NCBI GenBank assembly: GCA_947442115.1
Contig: CANEVK010000034.1
Coordinates: forward strand, 1-13,493
Origin: Bacteriovoracaceae bacterium
Lineage (GTDB): Bacteria > Bdellovibrionota > Bacteriovoracia > Bacteriovoracales > Bacteriovoracaceae
DNA: 13,493 nucleotides
Reading direction: 5' to 3'
In this document: one piece after another, positions 7,116 through 13,493 of the stretch
Position numbering within the stretch: the stretch's first letter is position 1
How the letters are laid out: every line of letters begins with the position of its first letter
The notes under the pieces: model-generated
Databases searched by the model: none
The model's input: the letters and a program-made list of their open reading frames with translations, nothing else
What the model was told of the DNA's origin: nothing
Program-made: the position numbers and the translations under genes

Positions 7116-8548
7116 TTTTGGATCTCCTGTTGATTGAGCTCAATGGAAGCCATCTTGATCATAAAAGAAGAAAGCTCTTCCCTATTGGCCACGCGCTCTT
7201 GAGGTTTCACTGTCGAAATATAGTTCGTCGAGTAATGACCCTTTTTAAAATTCTCCTCACCTAATATAACTCGATGAAGGGGAATATTGGTCTTTAAACC
7301 TTCAATAGTAAGATTTTCCACTGCGTTTTTTACTTTTCTAAGTGCTACTTCGCGATTGAATCCACGAGCAATGAGTTTACCAATCATGGGATCAAAATCA
7401 GGTGTGATCATGAACTGGGGATAGATACAGTGATCAAAGCGAATTCCCTGAGGGAAAGTTGTTTCAAATCCCACCACTTTCCCTGGTGCTGGAAGCATGG
7501 AGATAGGATCCTCGGCGCAAATCCTGAGTTCTATCGCATGTCCTTGAATTTTTATTTGATCCTGAGAATTAAAATCGAGAGGCTCACCAAAAGCCCCTTT
7601 AATCATGTTCGCCACCAGATCCACGCCCGTAATTTCTTCAGTGATGGGATGCTCAACCTGAATACGAGTGTTCATTTCAAGAAAATAAAACTTCTTATCC
7701 TCACCCATAATAAATTCAACTGTTCCGGCCGAATCATAATTAACCGCTCGAGCACATTTAACAGCGGCTTCACATATGGCCTGTCTGACACTCTCATCTT
7801 TACCAATGAATGGTGAAGGAGCTTCTTCAATAATTTTTTGGTGACGACGCTGAACCGAACATTCCCTTTCAAAAACATGAAAGACATTGCCCTTTTTGTC
7901 CGCCAAAATTTGAACCTCAATATGATGAGGATTTAAAATATATTTTTCGACTAAAAGTCCGGCGTAACCGAAGCCACTCAGTGCTTCTCGCTGAACAGCT
8001 GCAAAGTGATTTTTTATATCATCAGCGTTTGAGCATGGCCTCATGCCTTTTCCCCCGCCCCCAGCAACAGCTTTGAGAAGAACAGGAAAACCAATTTCGT
8101 TTCCGATTTTTATGGCTTCTTCAATTGTTTCCACTTCACCAGTAGAACCGGGAACAACGGGAACTCCAGCTTCCTTGGCCACTTGCTTGGAGATATCTTT
8201 CGCCCCCATTTTATAAACCGCATTTGGATTCGGGCCAATAAAGACAATTCCCTTTTTAGCGAGAGCTTCAGAAAATTCTCTGTTCTCAGAGAGAAATCCA
8301 TACCCTGGATGGACTCCATCAATTTTATAATCCTCAATGAGTTTCATTATCTTAGGAATGTTAAGATAAGTTTCCTTATTATTATTTCCCTGTAAGTGAA
8401 CCCATTCCTGACAGTATTCAAGATGAGGGGGCTCGGTTTCATTATCAGTCCAAACTCCCACCGAAACTAAGCCAAGTTCATTTAATGCTTTGGCGACTCT
8501 AATCGCAATCTCACCACGATTGATGATGAGGACTCTTTTGCCTTTCAT
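7112..8548 (-). CDS. Biotin carboxylase subunit (AccC-like, acyl-CoA carboxylase)
   Basis: The 478-residue protein catalyses the ATP- and bicarbonate-dependent carboxylation of biotin on the carrier subunit. All family landmarks are seen: the N-terminal [27 protein letters not shown] (about 77-90), the ATP-grasp glycine loop GGGGKGM (163-169), [12 protein letters not shown] (228-239) and [17 protein letters not shown] (289-305), with Glu291, Asn293 and Arg295 at the metal/biotin sites. It is about 30 residues longer than E. coli AccC (449), with the extra length at the C-terminus after the biotin carboxylase C-domain. It overlaps both neighbours by ATGA, being downstream of the carboxyltransferase gene and upstream of the carrier gene. 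The pairing with a PccB-type subunit argues for propionyl-CoA (or related acyl-CoA) carboxylase rather than the housekeeping acetyl-CoA enzyme. Confidence 0.93.
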   Translation of the reverse strand: MKGKRVLIINRGEIAIRVAKALNELGLVSVGVWTDNETEPPHLEYCQEWVHLQGNNNKETYLNIPKIMKLIEDYKIDGVHPGYGFLSENREFSEALAKKGIVFIGPNPNAVYKMGAKDISKQVAKEAGVPVVPGSTGEVETIEEAIKIGNEIGFPVLLKAVAGGGGKGMRPCSNADDIKNHFAAVQREALSGFGYAGLLVEKYILNPHHIEVQILADKKGNVFHVFERECSVQRRHQKIIEEAPSPFIGKDESVRQAICEAAVKCARAVNYDSAGTVEFIMGEDKKFYFLEMNTRIQVEHPITEEITGVDLVANMIKGAFGEPLDFNSQDQIKIQGHAIELRICAEDPISMLPAPGKVVGFETTFPQGIRFDHCIYPQFMITPDFDPMIGKLIARGFNREVALRKVKNAVENLTIEGLKTNIPLHRVILGEENFKKGHYSTNYISTVKPQERVANREELSSFMIKMASIELNQQEIQK

Positions 8549-10077
8549 AGAGGTATATTCCCGTGTTTACGATCTGGTGTTGGTATTTTTTTATTTTCTA
8601 GTGCCTTGAGATATTGATAAAGGCGCTGGCGAGTGATTTCAGGAAAAATAATCTCATCCACATAACCCAGCTCTGCTGCTCGATAAGGGTTGGCAAAATT
8701 ATTTTCATACTCCTCAACATTCTTTGATTTGTTGGCGAGATCATTTCTAAAAATAATATTGACCGCTCCCTCAGCTCCCATCACTGCAATTTCGGCTGTT
8801 GGATAAGCAAGATTGATATCGGCCTTGATGTGTTTTGAGGCCATCACGTCATAGGCCCCACCATAGGCTTTTCTGGTGATCAAAGTGATCAGAGGAACTG
8901 TCGCTTCTGAATAAGCATAAAGGAGCTTGGCGCCATGGCGGATAATACCACCATACTCTTGAACAGTTCCTGGTAAAAAGCCCGGAACATCCACTAGTGT
9001 AATGATCGGTATGTTAAAAGCATCACAGAAACGCACAAAACGAGCAGCCTTGACTGATGAATCAATATCCAAACAACCTGCGAGAAAAGCTGGTTGGTTG
9101 GCGACAATACCGACTTTGATCCCACCAATGGAAGCAAGGCCAGTGATGATATTTTTAGCAAAGTCACGATGAACCTCTAAAAAATGCTGATCATCAATAA
9201 CCTCAAGAATAAGCTCATGCATGTCATAAGGTTTTTTCGAGTTATCAGGGACAACATTTTTAAGTTTATTATTTGATCGAGTCACCGAATCTGATGTGAG
9301 TTTTAAACTATGCTTTTGCTTATTGCAGCCAGGGATAAAACTAAAGAGTTCTCTGACTCTCTCAAAACAATCATCTTCATCATCGCAACGAAAATGTGCA
9401 ACACCAGATTTTTCATTATGCGTGTGAGCTCCACCAAGAGCATCTTTTGTGACTTCTTCGTGGGTCACCGTTTTAATCACATCAGGGCCTGTGACAAACA
9501 TGTAAGAAGTTTTATCGACCATGAAGATAAAATCAGTCATGGCCGGAGAATAAACCGCTCCCCCTGCACAAGGACCCATGATAAGAGATATTTGAGGAAT
9601 AACACCTGAAGCTTGAACGTTTCGATAAAAAATTTCAGCATATCCGGCCAGAGATTCCACACCCTCTTGAATCCGCGCTCCGCCGGAATCATTGACTCCA
9701 ATCACAGGTATTTTATTTTCAAGAGCAAAATCCATGACCTTGCAGATTTTTTTAGCGTAGGCCATTCCCAGGGCCCCACCCCAGCAAGTAAAATCCTGGG
9801 AGAAAATCGCCACTTGCTGGCCATTGATTTTACCAAGACCAGTCACCACTCCATCACCAAGAAACTTAGTCTTTTCCATGCCAAAAGAGTCGCAGCGATG
9901 AACCACAAATTTATCAAATTCGATAAATGATTCTGGATCTAAAAGCTTATTAATTCGCTCTCTGGCAGTATATTTACCCTGCTCATGTTGTTTATTGATT
10001 CTCTCGGCCCCACCACCTAATTCTGCTTGTTGAGAAAAAGTTGAGAGCTGATCACGTTTTTGATCGTTAGTTAGCAC
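8545..10077 (-). CDS. Acyl-CoA carboxylase carboxyltransferase subunit, PccB type (probably propionyl-CoA)
   Basis: The 510-residue protein is a fused N/C carboxyltransferase that moves CO2 from carboxybiotin to an acyl-CoA. It closely follows PccB landmarks: [11 protein letters not shown] (129-139), [16 protein letters not shown] (168-183), [13 protein letters not shown] (193-205), [18 protein letters not shown] (350-367), [25 protein letters not shown] (402-412) and the terminal KHGNIPL. The Asp in GGAYDVM (410) is shared with propionyl-CoA-preferring enzymes, which supports, but does not prove, propionyl-CoA as substrate; the product would be methylmalonyl-CoA. Translation starts at a GTG (10077-10075) with a perfect AGGAGG 5 nt upstream. 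It is the first gene of a three-gene operon and overlaps the biotin carboxylase gene by ATGA. No mutase or epimerase gene is in the window. Confidence 0.93.
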   Translation of the reverse strand: MLTNDQKRDQLSTFSQQAELGGGAERINKQHEQGKYTARERINKLLDPESFIEFDKFVVHRCDSFGMEKTKFLGDGVVTGLGKINGQQVAIFSQDFTCWGGALGMAYAKKICKVMDFALENKIPVIGVNDSGGARIQEGVESLAGYAEIFYRNVQASGVIPQISLIMGPCAGGAVYSPAMTDFIFMVDKTSYMFVTGPDVIKTVTHEEVTKDALGGAHTHNEKSGVAHFRCDDEDDCFERVRELFSFIPGCNKQKHSLKLTSDSVTRSNNKLKNVVPDNSKKPYDMHELILEVIDDQHFLEVHRDFAKNIITGLASIGGIKVGIVANQPAFLAGCLDIDSSVKAARFVRFCDAFNIPIITLVDVPGFLPGTVQEYGGIIRHGAKLLYAYSEATVPLITLITRKAYGGAYDVMASKHIKADINLAYPTAEIAVMGAEGAVNIIFRNDLANKSKNVEEYENNFANPYRAAELGYVDEIIFPEITRQRLYQYLKALENKKIPTPDRKHGNIPL

Positions 10078-10082
10078 TTTGG

Positions 10083-10088
10083 CCTCCT
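10083..10088 (-). promoter_or_regulatory. Ribosome binding site fixing the GTG start of the carboxyltransferase gene
   Basis: On the minus strand this reads AGGAGG, spaced 5 nt (CCAAA) from the GTG at 10077. No better-placed ATG lies nearby, so the GTG start is well supported. Confidence 0.8.
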
Positions 10089-10104
10089 GAAAAAATGTCC
10101 TAAG

Positions 10105-10133
10105 GTTATACCCTCACTCCCACATGGGGTAAA
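10105..10133 (-). promoter_or_regulatory. Candidate sigma-70 promoter of the carboxylase operon
   Basis: On the minus strand, TTTACC (10133-10128) and TATAAC (10110-10105) are separated by exactly 17 nt. The matches to consensus are 4/6 and 5/6. It would give a leader of about 20 nt including the AGGAGG. It is the best promoter match in the divergent gap. Confidence 0.45.
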
Positions 10134-10149
10134 GAAATTGACTCGGGAA

Positions 10150-10172
10150 GTTAATGCAAATTTTGCCGTAAC
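10150..10172. promoter_or_regulatory. Candidate operator: 23-bp imperfect dyad
   Basis: The centre is GCAAA-T-TTTGC (10156-10166), a perfect 5-1-5 palindrome. It is flanked symmetrically by GTTA (10150-10153) and TAAC (10169-10172). In total 9 of 11 base pairs are symmetric around 10161. It sits just upstream of the -35 of the carboxylase operon and before the secreted BPL_N-like gene. I cannot assign a regulator. Confidence 0.5.
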
Positions 10173-10221
10173 AGACTTTAGACACTCAAAGGTAAAATAG
10201 AGTTTGAACCTAGGAGTACTC

Positions 10222-10926
10222 ATGAAATTCCTTGTCTTAATTTTTCTTTTCATTTCGCAACTGGCCATGGCCTACGATGCTCTCGTCTGGGGTGGACCTG
10301 GGGCCTGCAAAGATGGCTGCCTCGACTCTGCCGTCTACGTCACAAAGCTTGCCGGTTTTGAACCTATGATCGTCACTCCAGAAAATTTTGATCCTTCACT
10401 TTTTGAAACGGCCAAAGTTTGGGTTCAACCAGGAGGAAAATCCGGAGCAGCCTCAAATGCCATGGGGCCTGAGATACGTCAGCAGATTAAAAATTTTATT
10501 GCCCAAGGTGGTGGGTATGTTGGATTTTGTGCAGGTGCATTTCTAACCACGGCACGCGTGGGTGAAACTCGTGTCGAAGGATTAGGCATCGTGCCTGGAA
10601 ACACGCGGGTGTTCAGGCGGGCCAAAGGCTATCCTTCTGTTGAAAGAATGATCACAGCTCAGGGCGTAGAGTTTCATTACTGGGAGGGGGGCCCCTGGTT
10701 TTCCTTCAAGACTAATGAACTAAAAAATATCACTGTTAAATCTCGCTATGAAACGAATAAGAAGATAAATGGATTAGAAACAACATTTGGGAAAGGGCGA
10801 ATTTCTGTGACGGGCACTCATCCTGAAGCTCCGAAATGGTGGTATGAAGATGCTCGCATGAGTGATGCTGATGGACTAGATCATGAATTAGCTGCCAGCA
10901 TGATCAGATGGGCAGCAAAGAAATAA
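10222..10926 (+). CDS. Secreted BPL_N-like protein (class I glutamine-amidotransferase fold)
   Basis: From the ATG at 10222 the protein has 234 residues; AGGAG lies 5 nt upstream. A TTG six codons earlier is in frame but would put the signal peptide off the N-terminus and lacks this Shine-Dalgarno. Residues 1-17 form a Sec signal peptide ending A-M-A, so the mature protein is periplasmic or secreted. The mature part begins DALVWGGPGAC and resembles the biotin-protein-ligase N-terminal (BPL_N) family, related to class I glutamine amidotransferases. The nucleophile-elbow motif G-F-C103-A-G and the H200-P-E202 pair give a complete Cys-His-Glu triad, suggesting an active hydrolase or amidase. The family's reaction is not established, and a role in biotin chemistry is only suggested by the family name and by the divergent biotin-dependent carboxylase operon. 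The gene ends at a strong terminator. Confidence 0.8.
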   Translation: MKFLVLIFLFISQLAMAYDALVWGGPGACKDGCLDSAVYVTKLAGFEPMIVTPENFDPSLFETAKVWVQPGGKSGAASNAMGPEIRQQIKNFIAQGGGYVGFCAGAFLTTARVGETRVEGLGIVPGNTRVFRRAKGYPSVERMITAQGVEFHYWEGGPWFSFKTNELKNITVKSRYETNKKINGLETTFGKGRISVTGTHPEAPKWWYEDARMSDADGLDHELAASMIRWAAKK

Positions 10927-10930
10927 GATC

Positions 10931-10963
10931 AAAAAAAAGCCCCTCCGAAGAGGGGCTTTTTTT
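10931..10963. terminator. Bidirectional intrinsic terminator between the BPL_N-like and sigma-54 activator genes
   Basis: AGCCCCTC (10938-10945) and GAGGGGCT (10950-10957) form a perfect stem with a CGAA loop. It is flanked by eight A and seven T, so the plus strand has a U-tract after the stem and so does the minus strand. On the minus strand the loop is UUCG closed by C-G, an especially stable tetraloop. Confidence 0.95.
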
Positions 10964-12560
10964 ATTCACCGGCCGCTTTTTTGGCCGCTGCTCGTTTATC
11001 TAATCCGTATTTTTCCACTTTCATAATGAGACCCGCACGGGAAATTCCAAGTTCCTTAGCAAGTTTTGATTTATTAAAGCCACAGCGCTTAAGGCCTTCA
11101 CGAATCATCAAAATTTCTAGTTCTTCAAGAGCGTCTTTGAGAGATCCACTGGTGTTCACACCTTTAAGAAAGCTTCCACCACCATGATGTGAGCCTCCTC
11201 CACTCTCCGAACTTTCAAGAATTCTGGCACTCAACATATCAGGAGTAATGGTGCGATCTTCACCAGCAAGCACCACCAATCGCTCCACTTCATTTTGAAG
11301 CTCACGAACGTTACCTGGCCATTTATGATCAAGCATCTTTTCTAAACATTTTTTTGAAAACGTTTTGAGTGGCATTCCAGCTTCTTCACATTTTTTCTGA
11401 AGAAAGAAATCCATAAGAACTGGAATATCTTCTTGGCGCTCTCTCAGAGATGGCAGGGCCACGTTGATCACGTTAATTCGATAATAAAGATCTTCTCTGA
11501 ACTCACCCTTTGCAATCATTTCTTTAAGTGGCTTATTGGTCGCTGCCACCACTCTGACATTTACTTTTTTCGGCGTTGTTGCTCCCACTGGCATAAATGT
11601 GCCTTCCTGAAGAACACGCAGGAGTTTTACCTGCATCGACGGTGAAGTATCACCAATTTCATCCAGGAATAGAGTTCCCCCGTTGGCCACTTCAAAGACA
11701 CCTTTTTTATCTTTTACAGCACCAGTGAATGAACCTTTGACGTGTCCAAAAAGCTCTGAGTCTAAAAGATTATCATTGAACGCAGAACAGTTCACGGCCA
11801 TAAAAACAGAATCTTTACGAGTAGAATTATAATGAATCGCCTTCGCGACCATTTCTTTACCTGTTCCATTATCTCCTTGAATCAAAATAGTTGATTCAGA
11901 ACTAGAGACTTTTGAAAGAAGGTGGTAAACCTGCTGCATACGTTTCGATTTTCCAATGAGATTATGGTAGCGATATTTATTCCCAATCTCTGAATTAAGA
12001 TCCATGATGCGAGATTCACGTTTATAAATTTCAGCATGAAATGTTCCAACTTCATCGGCTACAATGGCAATGAGATCTTTCATCTCAGCATAAAATCGGC
12101 CTGAGAATTTTTTAATTTTTTCAACTGATGCCTTTGCATCTGCTTCACTAATTCCACATTCGATCATTTTTTGGACGGCCTGAACGTGATCTTCTGAAGT
12201 CGAAGTTTCTGTGAAGTAAGGATACGCAAAAACCGCCCCACAAAACTCTCCATCCACCATAACTTTATGAGCGTAACCATATGTTCCAGGAAAAAAAGCA
12301 TTAAATTCTACAGATCCTTCCTGTGAACCGTGAAACTGTTCATAAACTTTTTCGATATCAGCTTCAAGCCAGTCTCGGCCATACGAATGAGACATCTGTA
12401 GTTTTAAAAATGAGGATTTGAATGGGTAGCCTGGCTCATGAATAAACTGAACTCTGCCTTGTTCATCCACATAAAGAACATCTAATCCGTACCAGTTCCC
12501 AATAATTTTTTCGAGACTTTTGCTGGCATGAAGCTCTTTAATTGATTTCCAGTCGATCAT
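10962..12560 (-). CDS. Sigma-54-dependent transcriptional activator with N-terminal sensor domain
   Basis: The 532-residue protein is a bacterial enhancer-binding protein. Residues 1-175 or so form a sensor domain that is not a response-regulator receiver (no phospho-acceptor Asp pattern); the opening LEKIIGNWYGLDVLYVDEQG recalls PocR/GAF-like ligand-binding folds, but I cannot name it surely. A helical linker (about 165-200) leads to an AAA+ domain with Walker A GDNGTGKE (229-236), sigma-54 contact loop GSFTGA (276-281), Walker B LFLDEIGD (297-304), the arginines of FREDLYYRIN (354-363) and WPGNVRE (414-420). A Gly/Ser/His-rich linker (451-463) joins a Fis-type helix-turn-helix (about 474-520: NKSKLAKELGISRAGL). 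The loop has Ser where most members have Ala (GAFTGA). The ATG at 12560 follows AAAGGGG by 7 nt. Target genes and ligand are unknown; no convincing -24/-12 promoter is seen in the window. Confidence 0.93.
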   Translation of the reverse strand: MIDWKSIKELHASKSLEKIIGNWYGLDVLYVDEQGRVQFIHEPGYPFKSSFLKLQMSHSYGRDWLEADIEKVYEQFHGSQEGSVEFNAFFPGTYGYAHKVMVDGEFCGAVFAYPYFTETSTSEDHVQAVQKMIECGISEADAKASVEKIKKFSGRFYAEMKDLIAIVADEVGTFHAEIYKRESRIMDLNSEIGNKYRYHNLIGKSKRMQQVYHLLSKVSSSESTILIQGDNGTGKEMVAKAIHYNSTRKDSVFMAVNCSAFNDNLLDSELFGHVKGSFTGAVKDKKGVFEVANGGTLFLDEIGDTSPSMQVKLLRVLQEGTFMPVGATTPKKVNVRVVAATNKPLKEMIAKGEFREDLYYRINVINVALPSLRERQEDIPVLMDFFLQKKCEEAGMPLKTFSKKCLEKMLDHKWPGNVRELQNEVERLVVLAGEDRTITPDMLSARILESSESGGGSHHGGGSFLKGVNTSGSLKDALEELEILMIREGLKRCGFNKSKLAKELGISRAGLIMKVEKYGLDKRAAAKKAAGE

Positions 12561-12567
12561 GGTGATA

Positions 12568-12658
12568 CCCCTTTAAATGTCCATTCCCTGAACACTTTTT
12601 TTGTCATTGTCTAACTTGTCGGCAAATTGTCAGAAATCTTGACAGGGGATTTAAAGGG
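12568..12658. repeat. Inverted repeat bracketing the sigma-54 activator upstream region
   Basis: CCCTTTAAAT (12569-12578) and ATTTAAAGGG (12649-12658) are perfect 10-bp inverted copies with 70 nt between them. The inner copy overlaps the activator's ribosome binding site (AAAGGGG). They could be paired operator half-regions or chance; TTTAAA is itself a palindrome. Confidence 0.4.
12601..12644. promoter_or_regulatory. TTGTC repeat cluster upstream of the sigma-54 activator
   Basis: TTGTC occurs at 12601, 12607, 12616 and 12627 (plus strand), and TTGAC at 12639. The last two make a dyad, TGTCA (12628-12632) with TGACA (12640-12644), 7 nt apart. This lies 40-85 nt before the activator start codon, so it could be a regulator-binding or promoter region. 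No clear -10 box is visible. Confidence 0.35.
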
Positions 12659-12672
12659 ATCGCGAAGATTGT

Positions 12673-13251
12673 TTACAATTTCCTCGTAGAAATTTGCAAA
12701 AGCTCTGAAAAAGTTTGAAAAAACAGAGGGTTATTCCATTCCTGAGGTCCCATAAATTTCCTTAACAGGGTTTTATCCGAGGAAAAGACATAGGTTTCAG
12801 GAACTCTCGTTGTCCCAAAGGCGTCACGGTGTATATTTTTCTGATCCAAGAGCCAGTGGATAGAGGCCGCTTCAGCATTTGATAGGCCCTTCAGATGCTT
12901 TTTAACTTTGATAACTTCATCATTAGTCGCCACTAACAAAAATTTTACTCCAGATCGGCCTTCAAATCGCTTTATGAAGGTTAACAGGTCAGGGAGCTCA
13001 GCTTCACAAGGAGCACACCAAGTGCCCCAAAAATGGACTACAAGGAGCTCTAGTGACTTATCATTTAGAAGTTCTTCTAATGGAAAAGTTGATCCCTCTA
13101 AATTTTCAAAAGAGGCCTGTGGAAATTTATTCAAAACAGAATTAGATTCCGTTTTGATATCCAGTTGCCCATCAAGGGATTTTTTGGAATAGAAACTATA
13201 GGCGACAGTACCTAAAATAATAATTGATATAGCAAGAATTCTATAAAACAT
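12673..13251 (-). CDS. TlpA/ResA-like membrane-anchored thioredoxin-fold protein
   Basis: The 192-residue protein has an N-terminal signal anchor (residues 4-21) followed by a thioredoxin-like domain facing the periplasm. The active site is W78-C79-A-P-C82 in HFWGTWCAPCEAELP, typical of TlpA/ResA/DsbE-like oxidoreductases, and the cis-proline motif is RVPETYVF (Pro151). It probably reduces disulfides in periplasmic or cytochrome c maturation substrates; the precise partner is unknown because no cytochrome genes are nearby. The ATG at 13251 is fixed by the anchor sequence. It lies only 3 nt after the T-tract of the rplQ terminator, and the only Shine-Dalgarno-like sequence (GGAAGG) is the 3' arm of that hairpin. 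The frame is continuous with rplQ apart from the rplQ stop and 14 codons. The gap to the sigma-54 activator downstream is 112 nt. Confidence 0.87.
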   Translation of the reverse strand: MFYRILAISIIILGTVAYSFYSKKSLDGQLDIKTESNSVLNKFPQASFENLEGSTFPLEELLNDKSLELLVVHFWGTWCAPCEAELPDLLTFIKRFEGRSGVKFLLVATNDEVIKVKKHLKGLSNAEAASIHWLLDQKNIHRDAFGTTRVPETYVFSSDKTLLRKFMGPQEWNNPLFFQTFSELLQISTRKL

Positions 13252-13254
13252 GGC

Positions 13255-13281
13255 AAAAAAAAACCTTCCCGAAGGAAGGTT
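13255..13281 (-). terminator. Intrinsic terminator of rplQ
   Basis: On the minus strand AACCTTCC (13281-13274) pairs perfectly with GGAAGGTT (13269-13262) around a UUCG loop closed by C-G, followed by a long T run reaching 13255. It lies 12 nt after the rplQ stop and 3 nt before the start of the thioredoxin-like gene. Confidence 0.93.
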
Positions 13282-13293
13282 CTCAGTTAGAAA

Positions 13294-13493
13294 TTATTCT
13301 ACAAAAGCAATATAAGCTTCTTTAGCACCATCACCAAGACGGCCTTCAGCAAGCTTAAGGAGGCGAGTATACCCACCTGGGCGTTGCTTGAATTTTGGAG
13401 CAACTGTTTCAAATAAAGCTTTAACAGCTTCTTTATTATTAAGTTTTGTAAAAGCAACACGACGATTAGCAATTGTATCGTTTTTAGCAAGAG
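13294..13493 (-). CDS. rplQ: Ribosomal protein L17, C-terminal part (5' end outside window)
   Basis: The minus strand from the right edge encodes the last 65 residues of bL17 and a TAA stop (13296-13294). The region LAKNDTIANRRVAF, the KALFETVAPKF stretch and the highly conserved RPGGYTRLLKL-AEGRLGDGA-EAYIAFVE ending identify it. L17 is a large-subunit protein near the exit tunnel. In most bacteria rplQ follows rpoA at the end of the alpha operon, which would lie to the right of this window. Codon choice (GCT, CGT, GGT, CTT) looks like that of a highly expressed gene. The reading frame is uninterrupted to the edge, so the gene is cut by the window and not broken. Confidence 0.93.
   Translation of the reverse strand, partial: LAKNDTIANRRVAFTKLNNKEAVKALFETVAPKFKQRPGGYTRLLKLAEGRLGDGAKEAYIAFVE

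Noticed and set aside
7430..7816. A 128-residue open frame opposite the biotin carboxylase gene
   Set aside because: It is antisense to a strongly conserved ATP-grasp coding region and has no recognisable protein features.
9310..9930. Two open frames (99 and 105 residues) opposite the carboxyltransferase gene
   Set aside because: They are shadows of the conserved PccB-type frame, with implausible protein composition.
10156..10166. Possible sigma-54 (-24/-12) promoter in the BPL_N/carboxylase gap
   Set aside because: On the minus strand GG and GC are separated by 8 nt instead of the required 10, and the rest of the consensus is missing. The symmetry is better explained as a dyad.
10204..10221. 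Upstream TTG start for the BPL_N-like gene
   Set aside because: It would place the Shine-Dalgarno AGGAG inside the coding region and add six residues before a well-formed signal peptide. The ATG at 10222 has correct spacing.
12668..12679. GTTTACAA resembling a BirA operator half-site
   Set aside because: It is a single half-site overlapping the last codon and stop of the thioredoxin-like gene, with no partner at the expected distance and no biotin synthesis gene nearby.
12908..13192. A 94-residue open frame opposite the thioredoxin-like gene
   Set aside because: The minus-strand frame has the CAPC motif and a signal anchor; the plus frame shows nothing.
13299..13490. A Leu/Ile-rich 63-residue minus-strand frame over the right edge
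   Set aside because: It is a frame-shifted reading of rplQ. The correct frame gives the L17 C-terminus ending at 13294.

Overview
The window is about 13.5 kb of ordinary, gene-dense bacterial chromosome of moderately low GC. Several traits suggest a member of the Bdellovibrionota, most like the Bacteriovorax/Peredibacter group: outer-membrane-type lipoproteins, a sigma-54 activator, a split propionyl-CoA-carboxylase-type operon, a long M16 peptidase and a secreted glutamine-amidotransferase-like protein. That assignment is an inference from gene content and protein style; no marker gene here proves it. I see no insertion sequence, tRNA, rRNA gene, CRISPR array or phage gene.

Left part (1-4850). 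On the minus strand, hemW (radical-SAM heme chaperone) is followed by an unrecognised lipoprotein gene that runs off the left edge. Diverging from hemW, on the plus strand, is an 852-residue two-lobed M16 zinc peptidase. Its stop codon overlaps by 3 bases the stop of a convergent gene for a 200-residue protein I do not recognise.

Middle (4980-6610). A plus-strand gene encodes a lipoprotein with a glycoside hydrolase family 16 (laminarinase-type) domain. Its C-terminus carries two tandem copies of a four-cysteine module.

Carboxylase operon (6630-10077, minus). Three genes with ATGA start/stop overlaps encode a PccB-type carboxyltransferase, a biotin carboxylase and a biotin carrier subunit, making a three-polypeptide acyl-CoA (probably propionyl-CoA) carboxylase. 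Transcribed away from it is a secreted BPL_N-like (class I glutamine-amidotransferase fold) protein. The shared upstream region has a plausible sigma-70 promoter for the operon and a 23-bp imperfect dyad that looks like an operator.

Right part (10930-13493, minus). rplQ (ribosomal protein L17, 3' part only) ends in a strong terminator. The start codon of a TlpA/ResA-like membrane-anchored thioredoxin-fold gene follows the terminator almost directly. Next comes a sigma-54-dependent activator with a non-standard sensor domain, behind a short regulatory region with TTGTC repeats and an inverted repeat.

The neighbourhoods look like separate transcription units rather than one pathway. Strong intrinsic terminators with complementary CGAA/UUCG loops, or convergent ends, separate them. 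The points most worth a second look are the tandem cysteine module on the GH16 enzyme, the secreted BPL_N protein beside a biotin-dependent carboxylase with a shared candidate operator, and the overlap of the rplQ terminator with the only visible Shine-Dalgarno of the thioredoxin-like gene.
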